Notes: generated by a model from the sequence alone, not told the origin. DNA of 64,000 bases from Flavobacterium anhuiense (GCF_004151235.1 NZ_JUIV01000018.1:1-64000), one strand, 5' to 3'. Positions 1 to 10,039 are shown, counted from the stretch's first letter. Program-made: numbers and translations.

Positions 1-13
1 TTAATTTTAAATT

Positions 14-38
14 TGTCTAAACTTTTGGGTGCAGTCTA
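14..38. repeat. possible IS3-family terminal inverted repeat remnant
   Basis: The sequence TGTCTAAACTTTTGGGTGCAG (positions 14-34, continuing to 38) resembles the terminal inverted repeats of IS150-group IS3 elements, which carry a CTGCACCCAAAAGTT core when read in the other direction. Only this end lies in the window and no transposase is visible, so the element, if real, lies to the left or is a solo remnant. Recognition is from memory of the family. Confidence 0.3.
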
Positions 39-57
39 TATTTGAATGGCTTTGTTT

Positions 58-2937
58 TTATATGCTCATTAAAAATCCAATTAGGTTTTCTTTTTTGTTT
101 AATCCTAATTTCTTTCTTAAACGGTAACGGGCCAACTCAACCCCACCTGTCGAAATGTTCATAATTTCGGCTATTTCTTTTGTAGACATATTCATTAATA
201 AATAAGTCGATAAATCCAATTCTCTAGGTGAAATAGTCGGATACTGTCCTTTTAGTCGCTTCAGAAATTCGAAATGAACGTTTTTAATGTGTTTTTCCAA
301 GTCTTTCCAACTCTTGTCAGTATTTACTTCTTTTACTATACTTTTATGAAGTTTGCTAAACTCAGCTTTAGTGTTTTCATCTAATATTCCAGTATCAATA
401 TCTTTCAGTTTATGAATAATTCCGTTTAAAACTTTGTTCTTTTTTACTACCTGTAAGGAGTTGTTTACTAGTTCTTTATCTTTTGCAAGGATCTTGATTT
501 GAAGTTTGTCGTTTTTAAGCTTCTCAATTTCTTTCTCCAAGTCATGTTGTTCATGTCTAATTTTAGATTCTTTTTCGAGATACAATCTTCTTTGTTCTAT
601 AGTTTCATAATACCTATTTTTTCTAATCTTTAATTTAATTCTAACGGAAATTAAATACGCGCCCAATAAGATGAGTACCAAGTAAAATAAATAAGCCAAA
701 AAGTGTCTGTACCAAGGAGGAGATACTGTAAATTCAACTTCAGTAATATTCGATTCGATACCATAACTGTTTCGTGCTCTTAATTTCATTACATAATTGC
801 CTTCTCTCAAATTGGTATATTCTTTTATGGCTGTAGATGACCAGCCGCGCCAATTTTCTTCAAAAGGTTCCAATTTATAAGAATACATTACATTTTCTTG
901 ATTTTCGTAAGTTGGCGACGCAAAGGTAAATTTGACGCGATTGTGTTTGTAAGGTATGCTGTATGATTCTAGTTTACTAGTTAGATTTCCAGTTAAAATG
1001 GTGTCTCCAGGGTTGGTAAAGCTTTCAATAAAAGCTTTAGGTTTTGTCATAAAAGTGTTTGGAATAGTCGAATTATAATGCGCCAAACGATCTGTTAATC
1101 CTATAAAGATGTTTTGAGGATCTATGGCATTTACAGAAATATAATTGTTTACCAAATTCCCTGTTAAGTTGGAGAATATGGCCTGTTTCTTAGTAAAAGT
1201 CCCGTTTTTATTTTTTACTAATACACCAAGCGATTCATTAAACGCATACCAGAGATTTCCGGCTGAATCTTCAATTAAAGTGTTGATGGTTGGGATTCCG
1301 TTGAATAAATTGGTGATTTTTTTATCTTCAAAAAATGCTTCTTGCTCGACAGAATACCTGTAAAAATGATTTTTTACTTGAAAATATACTTTGCCGTTAA
1401 TGTTTTGAAGGCTGTTAATTCCTTTAAATTTTTCTGATATATTGACGTGTTTTTTGATGAAATCAAACCTTTGTAAATCTTCAGACAATTTTACTTGATA
1501 CAGAAAAGGGTTTTTCTTAAGCCATAAATAGTTTGCATCTATTTCTACAGAAAAATTGTTAGTTGTTTCATCAAAACCCTTCACTTGATGTAAGTAGTCG
1601 TATCCAGTTGCGGACCTCTTGAAAACTGAAAATCCGTTATAACTTTCGCCTATTATATAGTTTTCATGATCCGGTATTTTTTTAAACCCGAAATAACCTT
1701 TATTGTCAAGTATTTTCGAAACTCTGTTGTTTTCAATAATTAACGCTCCACTATTACTAGCGCATATTAAGACATTATTTAAAACTTGAATATTCCAAAC
1801 TTGCGAAATTGTTCCTTCAACTCTTGTAAACGGACTATCTTTAAATGAGCCTCCCCAAGCGTGATAGAATAATCCTTGGTTTGTAGCCACATAAAGATTT
1901 CCATTATGCGTTGTTGATGCGTATACTGTCCCGATGTTATAACTGTAATCAAAATAAGAAAAAGGCGAGTTTTCATTTATAAAAGTAATACCATTGTCGA
2001 GTCCAAGCCAGATATTGCTTTTCTTGTCAACAAAAGATGCTAAAATAGTATTGTTTTGGATGCCTTTTTGACGATTTAGATGCTGAATTATTTTTCCGTT
2101 CAAATCACAAATAATCGCACCGTCTAATACCGAATTAAGTATTATAAACTTGTTTTTGATGATAGCTCCTCCTAGAGATGTGTTTTTCTTAATAAATTCG
2201 TTAGCCTCAGTTGCCCATGGCTTGATAATGCCATTTTCTGACACGAAAAGCCCTTTTTCTAAAGTAGCATATAACAATCTGTTATTTGATAATGGAAAAA
2301 GAGACCATATCTCCTTATCGTTAAAAACAGTAGTGCCTTTTATTGCGGTGAGCTTTCTGTTTTTGTATTCAAGCACACCTAATGTTTTATCCTGAAAATA
2401 TAGACGATTGTTTACTAAGAATGAAAACTGAAATTTATGGGGAGCAGTAAGTGTAGTAACTTTTTCATTTTTTAGAAAAAATACTTTGCTAAAGGATTGA
2501 AAGATAATTTCGCCATTAAAAATGTGTATCCTCCAGATGAGATTAATGTTTTCCTTATCTATCGGACTTAATAAATTATATAAAGAATGATATTTTAAAA
2601 TACCTTTTTCATCGGTTTTAAAATATCCGAATTCGTTATTTCCGCCTACAAATATTCTTCCTAAAGCATCGATTTTCAGGCTTCTAATCTCAGATTTGTT
2701 GGGCAAAGAATACTTATGCCAATTTGAACCGTCAAATTGGATCAGACCGCTATTGTTTGCGAAATAAATGTTTCCATTTTTATCCTGATCTATACTCCAG
2801 TTTTGAGTACCACCTTTATATTCTGATCTTTTATAATTTTTTATATCTGGAATTCCTATATTTTTTACCTGAGAAAAACTTTTTGTTTGTAAGAAAAATA
2901 GCAAAAATAATGTGAAGGATCTAACTACGGATTTCAT
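58..2937 (-). CDS. membrane sensor/transcriptional regulator, triple-Tyr domain plus LuxR-type HTH
   Basis: This is probably the PUL regulator: a one-polypeptide sensor that binds a ligand outside the inner membrane and controls transcription inside. A signal peptide (about 1-22) is followed by beta-propeller-like repeats to about residue 650. A Y_Y_Y domain follows (YKLEPFEENWRGW... NLREGNYVMKLRARNSYG), then a single membrane helix at about 745-767, a charged coiled coil, and a LuxR/GerE-type HTH in the last 61 residues (TKEIAEIMNISTGGVELAR). Unlike classical hybrid two-component PUL sensors it has no histidine kinase or receiver domain. It is divergent from susC across a 345-base gap, as local regulators of SusCD loci often are. 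Ligand and target sites are not known. The architecture is clear; the role is inferred from position. Confidence 0.85.
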   Translation of the reverse strand: MKSVVRSFTLFLLFFLQTKSFSQVKNIGIPDIKNYKRSEYKGGTQNWSIDQDKNGNIYFANNSGLIQFDGSNWHKYSLPNKSEIRSLKIDALGRIFVGGNNEFGYFKTDEKGILKYHSLYNLLSPIDKENINLIWRIHIFNGEIIFQSFSKVFFLKNEKVTTLTAPHKFQFSFLVNNRLYFQDKTLGVLEYKNRKLTAIKGTTVFNDKEIWSLFPLSNNRLLYATLEKGLFVSENGIIKPWATEANEFIKKNTSLGGAIIKNKFIILNSVLDGAIICDLNGKIIQHLNRQKGIQNNTILASFVDKKSNIWLGLDNGITFINENSPFSYFDYSYNIGTVYASTTHNGNLYVATNQGLFYHAWGGSFKDSPFTRVEGTISQVWNIQVLNNVLICASNSGALIIENNRVSKILDNKGYFGFKKIPDHENYIIGESYNGFSVFKRSATGYDYLHQVKGFDETTNNFSVEIDANYLWLKKNPFLYQVKLSEDLQRFDFIKKHVNISEKFKGINSLQNINGKVYFQVKNHFYRYSVEQEAFFEDKKITNLFNGIPTINTLIEDSAGNLWYAFNESLGVLVKNKNGTFTKKQAIFSNLTGNLVNNYISVNAIDPQNIFIGLTDRLAHYNSTIPNTFMTKPKAFIESFTNPGDTILTGNLTSKLESYSIPYKHNRVKFTFASPTYENQENVMYSYKLEPFEENWRGWSSTAIKEYTNLREGNYVMKLRARNSYGIESNITEVEFTVSPPWYRHFLAYLFYLVLILLGAYLISVRIKLKIRKNRYYETIEQRRLYLEKESKIRHEQHDLEKEIEKLKNDKLQIKILAKDKELVNNSLQVVKKNKVLNGIIHKLKDIDTGILDENTKAEFSKLHKSIVKEVNTDKSWKDLEKHIKNVHFEFLKRLKGQYPTISPRELDLSTYLLMNMSTKEIAEIMNISTGGVELARYRLRKKLGLNKKENLIGFLMSI

Positions 2938-3282
2938 AAAATTTTAAATATATTTTTATTATAAATGCTTTATTTTGATTTTAGATTGTTGATTTATCAA
3001 ACAAAATAAATCGTGTTTTTTAAATTATTTTTAATTTATAGCGTATTACTTGCTGTTAAAGCAATGTAATATACGTTTTTTTTAATTAACATTTTTGTAA
3101 CATTTTTTTTTCAAAATTAAATTGTTGTAAATTAAATAATTAGGTAATAAATGTTGTGTTTTTGTAGTGTGTTAAAATTTAGTTTGAAGTGTTTTTGTAA
3201 AGAATTTTAATAGAATGCTTATTAAAATTTAACATTATAATTGCATCAAATTACTAATTAATTAACCAAAATTTTTAGAAAA
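2938..3282. promoter_or_regulatory. divergent intergenic region between regulator and susC1
   Basis: This 345-base, very AT-rich stretch contains no ORF worth calling. It should hold the promoters of both the regulator and susC1. A 15-base motif TGTGTTTTTGTAGTG at 3155-3169 recurs exactly at 9946-9960 in front of the second susC. A TATAATTG at 3236-3243 matches the flavobacterial -7 element TANNTTTG at 7 of 8 bases, 40 bases before the start codon. No TTG lies at standard spacing upstream of it, so the promoter assignment is weak. Confidence 0.4.
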
Positions 3283-3300
3283 ATGAAATTAACAAAATTA
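3240..3300 (+). repeat. conserved 61-base leader/start region, copy 1
   Basis: Bases 3240-3300, covering the 5' leader and first codons of susC1, are identical to 9997-10057 at susC2. Identity this long in untranslated DNA points to recent duplication, gene conversion, or selection on a shared leader that sets translation or regulation. Confidence 0.85.
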
Positions 3301-6300
3301 TTTATTTTTTGTATTTCGTCTTTGCTGTTTTCAGCTGTTGCATTTGCTCAGGATGTGACAGTAAATGGAACCATTAATGATGAAAGTGGATTGCCCGTCC
3401 CAGGAGCGACGGTTTTAGTAAAGGGAACCAATAAAGCAACTGCATCTGACTTCGATGGGAAATTTCAGATCAGCGCTCCTTCAAATGGGGTATTAGTTAT
3501 TAGTTTCGTTGGTTTTAATACACTAAATGAGGCTATTAATGGAAGGACAAAGATGAATGTGCTTCTTACTGCAACATCTCAAAACTTGAATGAAGTTGTC
3601 GTAGTAGGTTATGGTACTCAGAAAAAAGGTCTCATTACTGGTGCTTCAACAAATCTTAAAGGAGAAACGATTAAGGAGTTAAATACAGGATCTGCTATGG
3701 AGGCACTTCAAGGTATTGCTCCCGGTATTAGTATTACAAGAACAAATGGCTCACCTGGGGCTGGTACTAAGGTAACTATTCGTGGATTGGGTACGAATGG
3801 AAACTCAAATCCGTTGTACATTGTTGATGGTATTTCTGTTGGTAATATTGATTATTTGAGCCCTTCAGATATTGAATCTATTGATGTATTAAAAGATGCG
3901 GCTTCTGCAGCTATATATGGATCTAGAGCAGCTAATGGAGTTGTATTGGTTACGACAGTAAAAGGTAAAAAAGGTAGAGCTGCAAGAATTACTTATGACA
4001 GTTATTTTGGTATTCAAAATATCTATAAAAACTTAGATCCTTTGAATGCGCAAGAGTATATGTACATTATGGATGAAGGAAGAGTAAATGATGGGTTGCC
4101 TCGTCAAGATTGGCAAAAACTTTTGACTAATAATTCATGGTTAAACACTCAATTTCCTGGCGCTGGTACTCAATTAGGAAATGAGATTTGGCAGAAATTA
4201 CAAAATGGATGGACAGGTACAAACTGGATTAATGAAATGAGTAAAAAAGATGCTCCGATCATGAATCACTCTCTTAACATCACTGGGGGTAGCGAGGACA
4301 TAACTTACGCTTTTGGAGTTTCTTACTTCGAGCAAGATGGTATTATTGGTGGAGATTTAGTAGATGCAGGTTTTAAAAGACTTACAGCAAGATTAAATAC
4401 TCAAATGGTTCTTAAAAAGAATGATAGCCATAGCATCATTACTGTAGGAGAAAATGTTACTTACACTAATTCTCAAAATAGAGGGGTTTCTAATGGTAAT
4501 ATTTATGGCAATGATTTGCATAACGCATTAACTGCAAATCCATTACAGCCAGCTTATTGGCAGACTTCAATTGACAGAAATATTGATAAATTTGGTTTTA
4601 CTCCAACTTTAGATGGTATTTCTACAGGCCAAACAAATCCTTTAGCGGTAATGTTTTATAGAAGTAATTATAATTATCCAAAAGATAATAGAATTACAGG
4701 AAATGCCTTCTTAGAAATTGAACCGATTAAAGATTTGAAATTTAGAACGGTTTATGGTATTGATTCTTGGTTTGGATATGGTAGATCTATGAACCCAACA
4801 TATAATTTGGGTGTGCTTTATCAAGATTATATCAATGGTGCATCTCAGTATTCTTATATTGGAGCTAATTCAACTTGGACAAATACGGTTTCTTATAAAA
4901 AACAATTTGGAAATCATAATATTTCTGCTGTTGCAGGAACTGAGTTAATTCAATATTTGGTGAACAACAATGTTAGTGGTTCTAGAAACAATTTAACATT
5001 TGGTGAAGATCCGCAATATGCTTACTTAAACAACACAGCTCCAAAAACAATTAATGATATTGGAACTAATGGAATGGACACTTCAGCTGGTGGAGGTGGT
5101 ATTATGTCTTATTTTGCTAGAGCACAATACGATTATAAAGAAAAATACCTTCTTTCAGCAACAATACGTGCCGATGGTTCTTCTAACTTTGCTGAAGGCA
5201 AAAGATGGGGGTATTTCCCTTCTGTTTCTGCAGGTTGGGTAGTTACAAAAGAAGATTTTATGGATAGCTCTTCAAAATGGCTTAATTCATTAAAATTGAG
5301 AGGAAGCTGGGGGCAAAATGGTAACCAAGATATTCCTAACTTTTATTACTCTTCAAATATTGCGTATGTTTTTCCTGGATACTTTTTTGGAGATACAAAA
5401 CCAATTTCTGGAACTACAGCTTATCCAGCTAGAGTAACAAATCCAGATTTAACTTGGGAAACATCAGAGCAATTAGATTTTGGTCTTGATGCAAGTTTTT
5501 TTGATTCAAGATTAAATGTGACTTTAGATTGGTATAATAAAACTACTAAAGACTGGTTAGTTCTAGCAGCAGGAAGAGGAACAGATGGAGCTGCACCTCC
5601 TTATTTTAATGGTGGAGATATCGAAAACAAAGGTTTTGAGTTTTCTGTAAATTGGAATGATAAAATTGGAGGCTTTAAATATGGAGCTACTGTAAGTGGT
5701 GCATTCAATAAAAATAAAGTTACTAGAATTGCAAATGCTGACGGAATATTACATGGTCCTTCTAACGTATTGTCTCAAGGAACAGGAGAAATCTCAAGAG
5801 GTAAGGTAGGTTACCCATTAGGTTATTTCTACGGCTTTAAAACAGCAGGAATTTTGCAAAATCAACAAGAAGTTAGTGAATATGTTGGTCCAAATGGACA
5901 ACCTTATTTTAGCGATCAACGTCCTGGTGATGTTCGTTTTGTTGACCAAAATAATGACGGTGTTATCGACGAAAGCGATAAAGTTTACCTAGGGAATCCA
6001 AATCCAGATTTTGAATTAGGGATTCAGTTAAATTTTGAATACAAAAATGTTTACTTGAACACTACTATGGCTGGTAAATTTGGTATGCAAGTTATGCAGT
6101 CATATAGATCTTTTGCGGATAGTCCTGCTCAAAATTATACTTCTGATGTTTTTGATCGTTGGCATGGAGAAGGTACATCTACTAAAATGCCTAGATTAAG
6201 TGCCACTTCAAATAGAAACAGCAATTATGTGTCAGATATTTATATGCAAAATGCAGATTATTTGAGAATAAACAACTTAACGTTAGGTTATAATTTCAAC

Positions 6301-6507
6301 GAAATATTTAAAGATTTCAAGTTCATCTCAAATCTTAAATTTTATGTTGCAGTAAATAACCTATATACATTTACTAAATATGATGGTATGGATCCAGAAG
6401 TTCGTTGGTCAGGAGATAATACAAATGCTCCTTGGGCTTCAGGAATTGATTTAGGTTTGTATCCACAAGCTAGAACGGTGATGTTTGGTTTAAGTGCTGA
6501 TTTTTAA
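3283..6507 (+). CDS. SusC-family TonB-dependent outer-membrane transporter (cassette 1)
   Basis: It imports oligosaccharides across the outer membrane using TonB energy, acting as the barrel under a SusD lid. The 1074-residue protein has a signal peptide ending AFAQ, a carboxypeptidase-regulatory-like domain at about 25-105 (VNGTINDESGLPVPGATVL), and the TonB box/plug start NEVVVVGYGTQKKG. A plug with the SusC signature (GSRAANGVVLVTT) and a long barrel ending in aromatic-rich strands follow. Length is normal for SusC. Its stop is 16 bases before the susD start, so the two are co-transcribed. Identity to the second SusC is concentrated in the N-terminal 120 residues and the barrels diverge, suggesting different ligands. 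Confidence 0.95.
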   Translation: MKLTKLFIFCISSLLFSAVAFAQDVTVNGTINDESGLPVPGATVLVKGTNKATASDFDGKFQISAPSNGVLVISFVGFNTLNEAINGRTKMNVLLTATSQNLNEVVVVGYGTQKKGLITGASTNLKGETIKELNTGSAMEALQGIAPGISITRTNGSPGAGTKVTIRGLGTNGNSNPLYIVDGISVGNIDYLSPSDIESIDVLKDAASAAIYGSRAANGVVLVTTVKGKKGRAARITYDSYFGIQNIYKNLDPLNAQEYMYIMDEGRVNDGLPRQDWQKLLTNNSWLNTQFPGAGTQLGNEIWQKLQNGWTGTNWINEMSKKDAPIMNHSLNITGGSEDITYAFGVSYFEQDGIIGGDLVDAGFKRLTARLNTQMVLKKNDSHSIITVGENVTYTNSQNRGVSNGNIYGNDLHNALTANPLQPAYWQTSIDRNIDKFGFTPTLDGISTGQTNPLAVMFYRSNYNYPKDNRITGNAFLEIEPIKDLKFRTVYGIDSWFGYGRSMNPTYNLGVLYQDYINGASQYSYIGANSTWTNTVSYKKQFGNHNISAVAGTELIQYLVNNNVSGSRNNLTFGEDPQYAYLNNTAPKTINDIGTNGMDTSAGGGGIMSYFARAQYDYKEKYLLSATIRADGSSNFAEGKRWGYFPSVSAGWVVTKEDFMDSSSKWLNSLKLRGSWGQNGNQDIPNFYYSSNIAYVFPGYFFGDTKPISGTTAYPARVTNPDLTWETSEQLDFGLDASFFDSRLNVTLDWYNKTTKDWLVLAAGRGTDGAAPPYFNGGDIENKGFEFSVNWNDKIGGFKYGATVSGAFNKNKVTRIANADGILHGPSNVLSQGTGEISRGKVGYPLGYFYGFKTAGILQNQQEVSEYVGPNGQPYFSDQRPGDVRFVDQNNDGVIDESDKVYLGNPNPDFELGIQLNFEYKNVYLNTTMAGKFGMQVMQSYRSFADSPAQNYTSDVFDRWHGEGTSTKMPRLSATSNRNSNYVSDIYMQNADYLRINNLTLGYNFNEIFKDFKFISNLKFYVAVNNLYTFTKYDGMDPEVRWSGDNTNAPWASGIDLGLYPQARTVMFGLSADF

Positions 6508-6523
6508 TATAAATACAATTACA

Positions 6524-8230
6524 ATGAAAAAAATAAAATATTTAGTAGCGATTTCGGCTGTATTTATTGTAGCGAGCTGTGATGATTATCTTGATACTGA
6601 TAATTTGACAGAAAAGAGTTTAGAGAATTTTTATAAGACACCTCAAGATATTGAAGAAGCAACTGCTGGAGTTTATAACGCTATTTATACAAATAATGTG
6701 CATAGTGAGGAGCAGATTGCAGCCAATCTTATGGATAATATGATGTTAGGAGGAGGAGGTCCTGATGATAAAACAGCTAAATGGGTTGATAATTTTGAAG
6801 ATCCTGTAGATGATACCTATTTAGATATGTGGGTTCAGTCTTATAGAGGTATTGCGAGAACAAATGCAATTATAGAGAAAACGCCTCTTGCAGATTTTAG
6901 CACTTATTTTAATACTCCTGCTGAAGCTGATCAATTTAAGCAACAAGCAATTGGAGAGGCTTATTTTATGAGAGCATTTTTCTACTTCAGATTAGCTAAG
7001 TTTTTTGGAGGAGTTCCATTAATCATAACTATTGATGGGAAAAAAGATGGGCCAAGAAATACTTATACTGAAACATTTGCACAGATTGCATCAGATTTAA
7101 AAAAGGCAATAGAAATAATGCCAGCCACGCCATTTCCAAGTATTCCAACATCTAGATATGGTCATGCTAATAAATGGGTTGCAGAAGCGTATTTAGGACG
7201 TGTATTTCTCTTTTACACAGGTTATATGACAAATATGGAGAAACAAGCTACTGAGGAATTGCCTTTGGCAGAAGGAGGATCTTTGAATGCAACACAAGTA
7301 GCAAGTTATTTAACTGACTGTATGACTAATAGTGGACATGCTCTGGTTCCTGATTTTAGAAATCTTTGGCCTTACTCTTATGTTAATAAAGCTTCTGGAA
7401 ATAATGTTTTGCCATGGGCTGCAACAGAAGGTTTGTCATGGGTAGGACAAGATGGTGTTAGTCCAACATTTGGAACTGGAAATTATGAGACAATGTTTGT
7501 TCAGCGTTTCTCTTTTGGAGATTGGTCTTGGACAAATGGTAATATTTATACTAATAGATTATGTCTGTTCTCTGCATTACGCGGTAATTCATTAGTGCCA
7601 TTTGGAGAAGGATGGGGCTGGTGTACAGTAAATCCAAGTTTATACAGTAACTGGGAAGAACGCGATCCAAGAAAAAGAGGCTCTATACTTGAAGTAGGTA
7701 AAGCAGATCAAGGAACAGCTGGTTACGCGCAAGATAAAGGAGATCATGAGACAGGATATTTCAATAAAAAATATATTTCTCTACAATACCCTAATGCAGG
7801 TGGAACTACTGTCGGAATGTTTGTTCAATTGTACAACTGGTCTAATACTGATATGCAATTAATGCATGCGCAAGATTTTATCTTTATGCGTTACGCAGAT
7901 GTATTATTGATGCATTCTGAGATTACTAAAACAGCAGCAGGATTAAATGCAGTTAGAGCAAGAGCAAAACTGGATCCAGTTGGATATTCACTTGAAAACA
8001 TTAAAGCAGAGCGTTTGCATGAATTTGCTTTCGAAGGATTGCACTGGTTTGATTTAATTCGTTGGGGAGATGTTGACAATGCGTACAATAGCATGATTCC
8101 AGTTAGAAATTCAGGTACTGCAGCAAATTACAGCGTAAAATATAGACCAGAGACTAAAGGTTTGGTTTCTATGCCTGAAACAGAACTTAGACTATCAAAT
8201 GGAGTTTATGCACAAAATCCAGGGTGGTAA
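6524..8230 (+). CDS. SusD-family glycan-binding lipoprotein (cassette 1)
   Basis: This is the surface lipoprotein that pairs with SusC1 and captures oligosaccharide. I place the start at 6524 (MKKIKYLVAISAVF), not at the longer frame start 6494, because only 6524 gives a proper lipoprotein signal with lipobox VASC (Cys18). The longer start would also overlap susC. N-terminal helices (DNLTEKSLENFYKTPQDIEEATAGVYNAIY) and the C-terminal RagB/SusD region (AERLHEFAFEGLHWFDLIRWGD) match the family. Its 568 residues are typical. Trp-rich segments in the middle may form the glycan platform. Confidence 0.93.
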   Translation: MKKIKYLVAISAVFIVASCDDYLDTDNLTEKSLENFYKTPQDIEEATAGVYNAIYTNNVHSEEQIAANLMDNMMLGGGGPDDKTAKWVDNFEDPVDDTYLDMWVQSYRGIARTNAIIEKTPLADFSTYFNTPAEADQFKQQAIGEAYFMRAFFYFRLAKFFGGVPLIITIDGKKDGPRNTYTETFAQIASDLKKAIEIMPATPFPSIPTSRYGHANKWVAEAYLGRVFLFYTGYMTNMEKQATEELPLAEGGSLNATQVASYLTDCMTNSGHALVPDFRNLWPYSYVNKASGNNVLPWAATEGLSWVGQDGVSPTFGTGNYETMFVQRFSFGDWSWTNGNIYTNRLCLFSALRGNSLVPFGEGWGWCTVNPSLYSNWEERDPRKRGSILEVGKADQGTAGYAQDKGDHETGYFNKKYISLQYPNAGGTTVGMFVQLYNWSNTDMQLMHAQDFIFMRYADVLLMHSEITKTAAGLNAVRARAKLDPVGYSLENIKAERLHEFAFEGLHWFDLIRWGDVDNAYNSMIPVRNSGTAANYSVKYRPETKGLVSMPETELRLSNGVYAQNPGW

Positions 8231-8257
8231 AATTTAACAATATTAATATAGATAAAT

Positions 8258-9046
8258 ATGAAAATCAATAAAATATTATATCTTCTTTTGGCTCTTTTTA
8301 CGTTGACTTTTTCAGCATGTGACCCAATAGTAGATGAACAGCATTTAACGAATTCTACTGACGTTGCTGGAGTTGAATTAGTAGCTACTCAAAGTACGCC
8401 AGGTGGAAATAAGATCACTCTTAATATGACAACTCCAGGTGTGACTGGATATTGGGATTATGGTTTAGATAAAGCGCTAACAAATGAAGTAACGTTTGTT
8501 TATCCTATTCCAGGAAAAGCGACATTTACTTTTGTTGGAACTCTAGGTGCTGAATTTTTTACTAAGACGATTGATGTTCAAATTGATCAGTTAGACACTC
8601 CTTTAGAGCAAGACTGGTATGATTTAGTTGGAACTAATACGGCAGCTGGTAAAACGTGGGTTTTTGATGGTACGCAAGGTTCTGGAAGATTCTGGTGGTT
8701 TATGTCTCCAAATGGAAGTGCTGAAAGTGCTATGACAGCTTGGTGGAATGCTGGGGATTGTTGTCCTCCAAGTGATGCATTAGGGAAAATGCATTTTGAT
8801 CTAGATGGAGCAGCAAATTACAACCATTATGAAACAGCAAGTGCTACACCGACAAAAGGAAGCTTTAAACTGGATATCAAAAATAAACAGTTGACTATCA
8901 TAAATTCAAAAATGTTAGGTTCAGCTGCAGGAAATGCTGATGGTGTTTATACTATCGTAAGTCTTGAAGAAGACAAAATGATTCTTTATTTAAGTAATAG
9001 TGAAACATATGGAACAGGTTGGACGTTTGTTTTCAAACCTGAATAA
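8258..9046 (+). CDS. putative surface glycan-binding lipoprotein (cassette 1 third gene)
   Basis: This 262-residue lipoprotein (FSAC lipobox near residue 20) follows susD by 27 bases and ends the cassette. Its first half resembles a PKD/Ig-like domain and its second half is rich in Trp (GSGRFWWFMSPNG, MTAWWNAGDCC), as expected of a carbohydrate-binding face. Position after susCD is typical of SusE/SGBP proteins, which share little sequence. Binding role is inferred from context; no enzyme motif is seen. Confidence 0.6.
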   Translation: MKINKILYLLLALFTLTFSACDPIVDEQHLTNSTDVAGVELVATQSTPGGNKITLNMTTPGVTGYWDYGLDKALTNEVTFVYPIPGKATFTFVGTLGAEFFTKTIDVQIDQLDTPLEQDWYDLVGTNTAAGKTWVFDGTQGSGRFWWFMSPNGSAESAMTAWWNAGDCCPPSDALGKMHFDLDGAANYNHYETASATPTKGSFKLDIKNKQLTIINSKMLGSAAGNADGVYTIVSLEEDKMILYLSNSETYGTGWTFVFKPE

Positions 9047-9066
9047 TAATATTTTGTGTTAGTTAT

Positions 9067-9102
9067 TTCGAAAAAGGAAGACTAAAAGATTCCTTTTTCG
9101 AA
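9067..9102 (+). terminator. terminator-like hairpin after cassette 1
   Basis: A 13-base perfect stem (TTCGAAAAAGGAA at 9067-9079 with TTCCTTTTTCGAA at 9090-9102) has a 10-base loop and lies 20 bases after the lipoprotein stop. Confidence 0.6.
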
Positions 9103-9194
9103 TTTCAAACATCTTATGCTTCGTTACGAATAAAACGTAAGTGTATTTTGAAGATTTAAACTATGGTTAGTTTAAGTTAAGTTTATTGCCTGGG

Positions 9195-9229
9195 TAGCCC
9201 ATAATCTCGATTATGGGCTATTTTTTGTT
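9195..9229 (+). terminator. rho-independent terminator, cassette 1
   Basis: The stem TAGCCCATAAT/ATTATGGGCTA with loop CTCG is followed by TTTTTTGTT. The same TAGCCCATA stem recurs after cassette 2 at 15625-15659, preceded in both by GTTAAGTTT-type sequence. Confidence 0.85.
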
Positions 9230-10039
9230 ATAGTTGAAATAGTTAAATATACTGTAAAATATGCCTATAAAGAGAGAATGTAGAGGTAAAAGCTTTGCTC
9301 TAATTCAATTTCTGCACTGTATTCTGATACAATTCTATATTCTTTTCGTGTAGAGCAATACTAAAGAATTTGGGAAGTAAGCAGGATCATTTTGCTATCT
9401 CTCTTGAATGATTATTAGAAATTGTTTCTTCTCTTGTATTATAAGTTTATCAATCTTCTGGTAGGTCTTGAAATTTAGAATCTGATAGAAAGTGAACATA
9501 ACTTCATTATTTGCATCAAAACTGACTTTTTTCTCCATTTTTTGAGGTGAATATTTTCAATTTTTTATTTATAAATCGCTACAAAAGTAAAATATTTCTT
9601 ATAAATTTATCAAAAATAAGATTTTTCTTTCGATAAAAAATATTATCAATAATGTAAAAAAAGTAAGGTAAAAATATGATATTCTCTATTTTTTGATTTT
9701 TGTTAAAATTGAGCTTAATGTTATTGTAATTGTCTATATTATAGTTGTTTATGTGTTGGTTAGTACTACTATCACGTTGTAGTTTTAATAATTTTTAATA
9801 AACTTTTCGTACAGAAATATAGTGTAGTGTTATTTTTTTAAATTAACTTTTCTTTAGTACTATTTTTTATTTTTTTAATTATTTAATAATCAAATAATTA
9901 TGATTTTTTTGATGTGTTTTTATAATATTATTTTTTTCAATTTGATGTGTTTTTGTAGTGACTTTAAGATGTGAAAAGTGAAAATTTAATTTTAGTATTG
10001 CATCAAATTACTAATTAATTAACCAAAATTTTTAGAAAA
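9230..10039. other. long intergenic stretch between cassettes
   Basis: About 800 bases without a convincing gene. It contains one short minus-strand ORF (9395-9538, listed separately), a very AT-rich segment from 9540 on, the motif TGTGTTTTTGTAGTG at 9946-9960 and the duplicated leader from 9997. Independent transcription of cassette 2 is likely because two terminator hairpins precede it. Confidence 0.5.
9395..9538 (-). CDS. possible small ORF or gene remnant (47 aa)
   Basis: An ATG frame of 47 codons (starts MEKKVSFDANNEVMFTFYQ, ends IIIQER) lies alone in the intercassette gap. Composition is protein-like rather than random AT sequence, but I recognise no family. Downstream sequence in the same direction has no long frame, so it may be the 5' remnant of a decayed gene. 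Confidence 0.2.
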   Translation of the reverse strand: MEKKVSFDANNEVMFTFYQILNFKTYQKIDKLIIQEKKQFLIIIQER

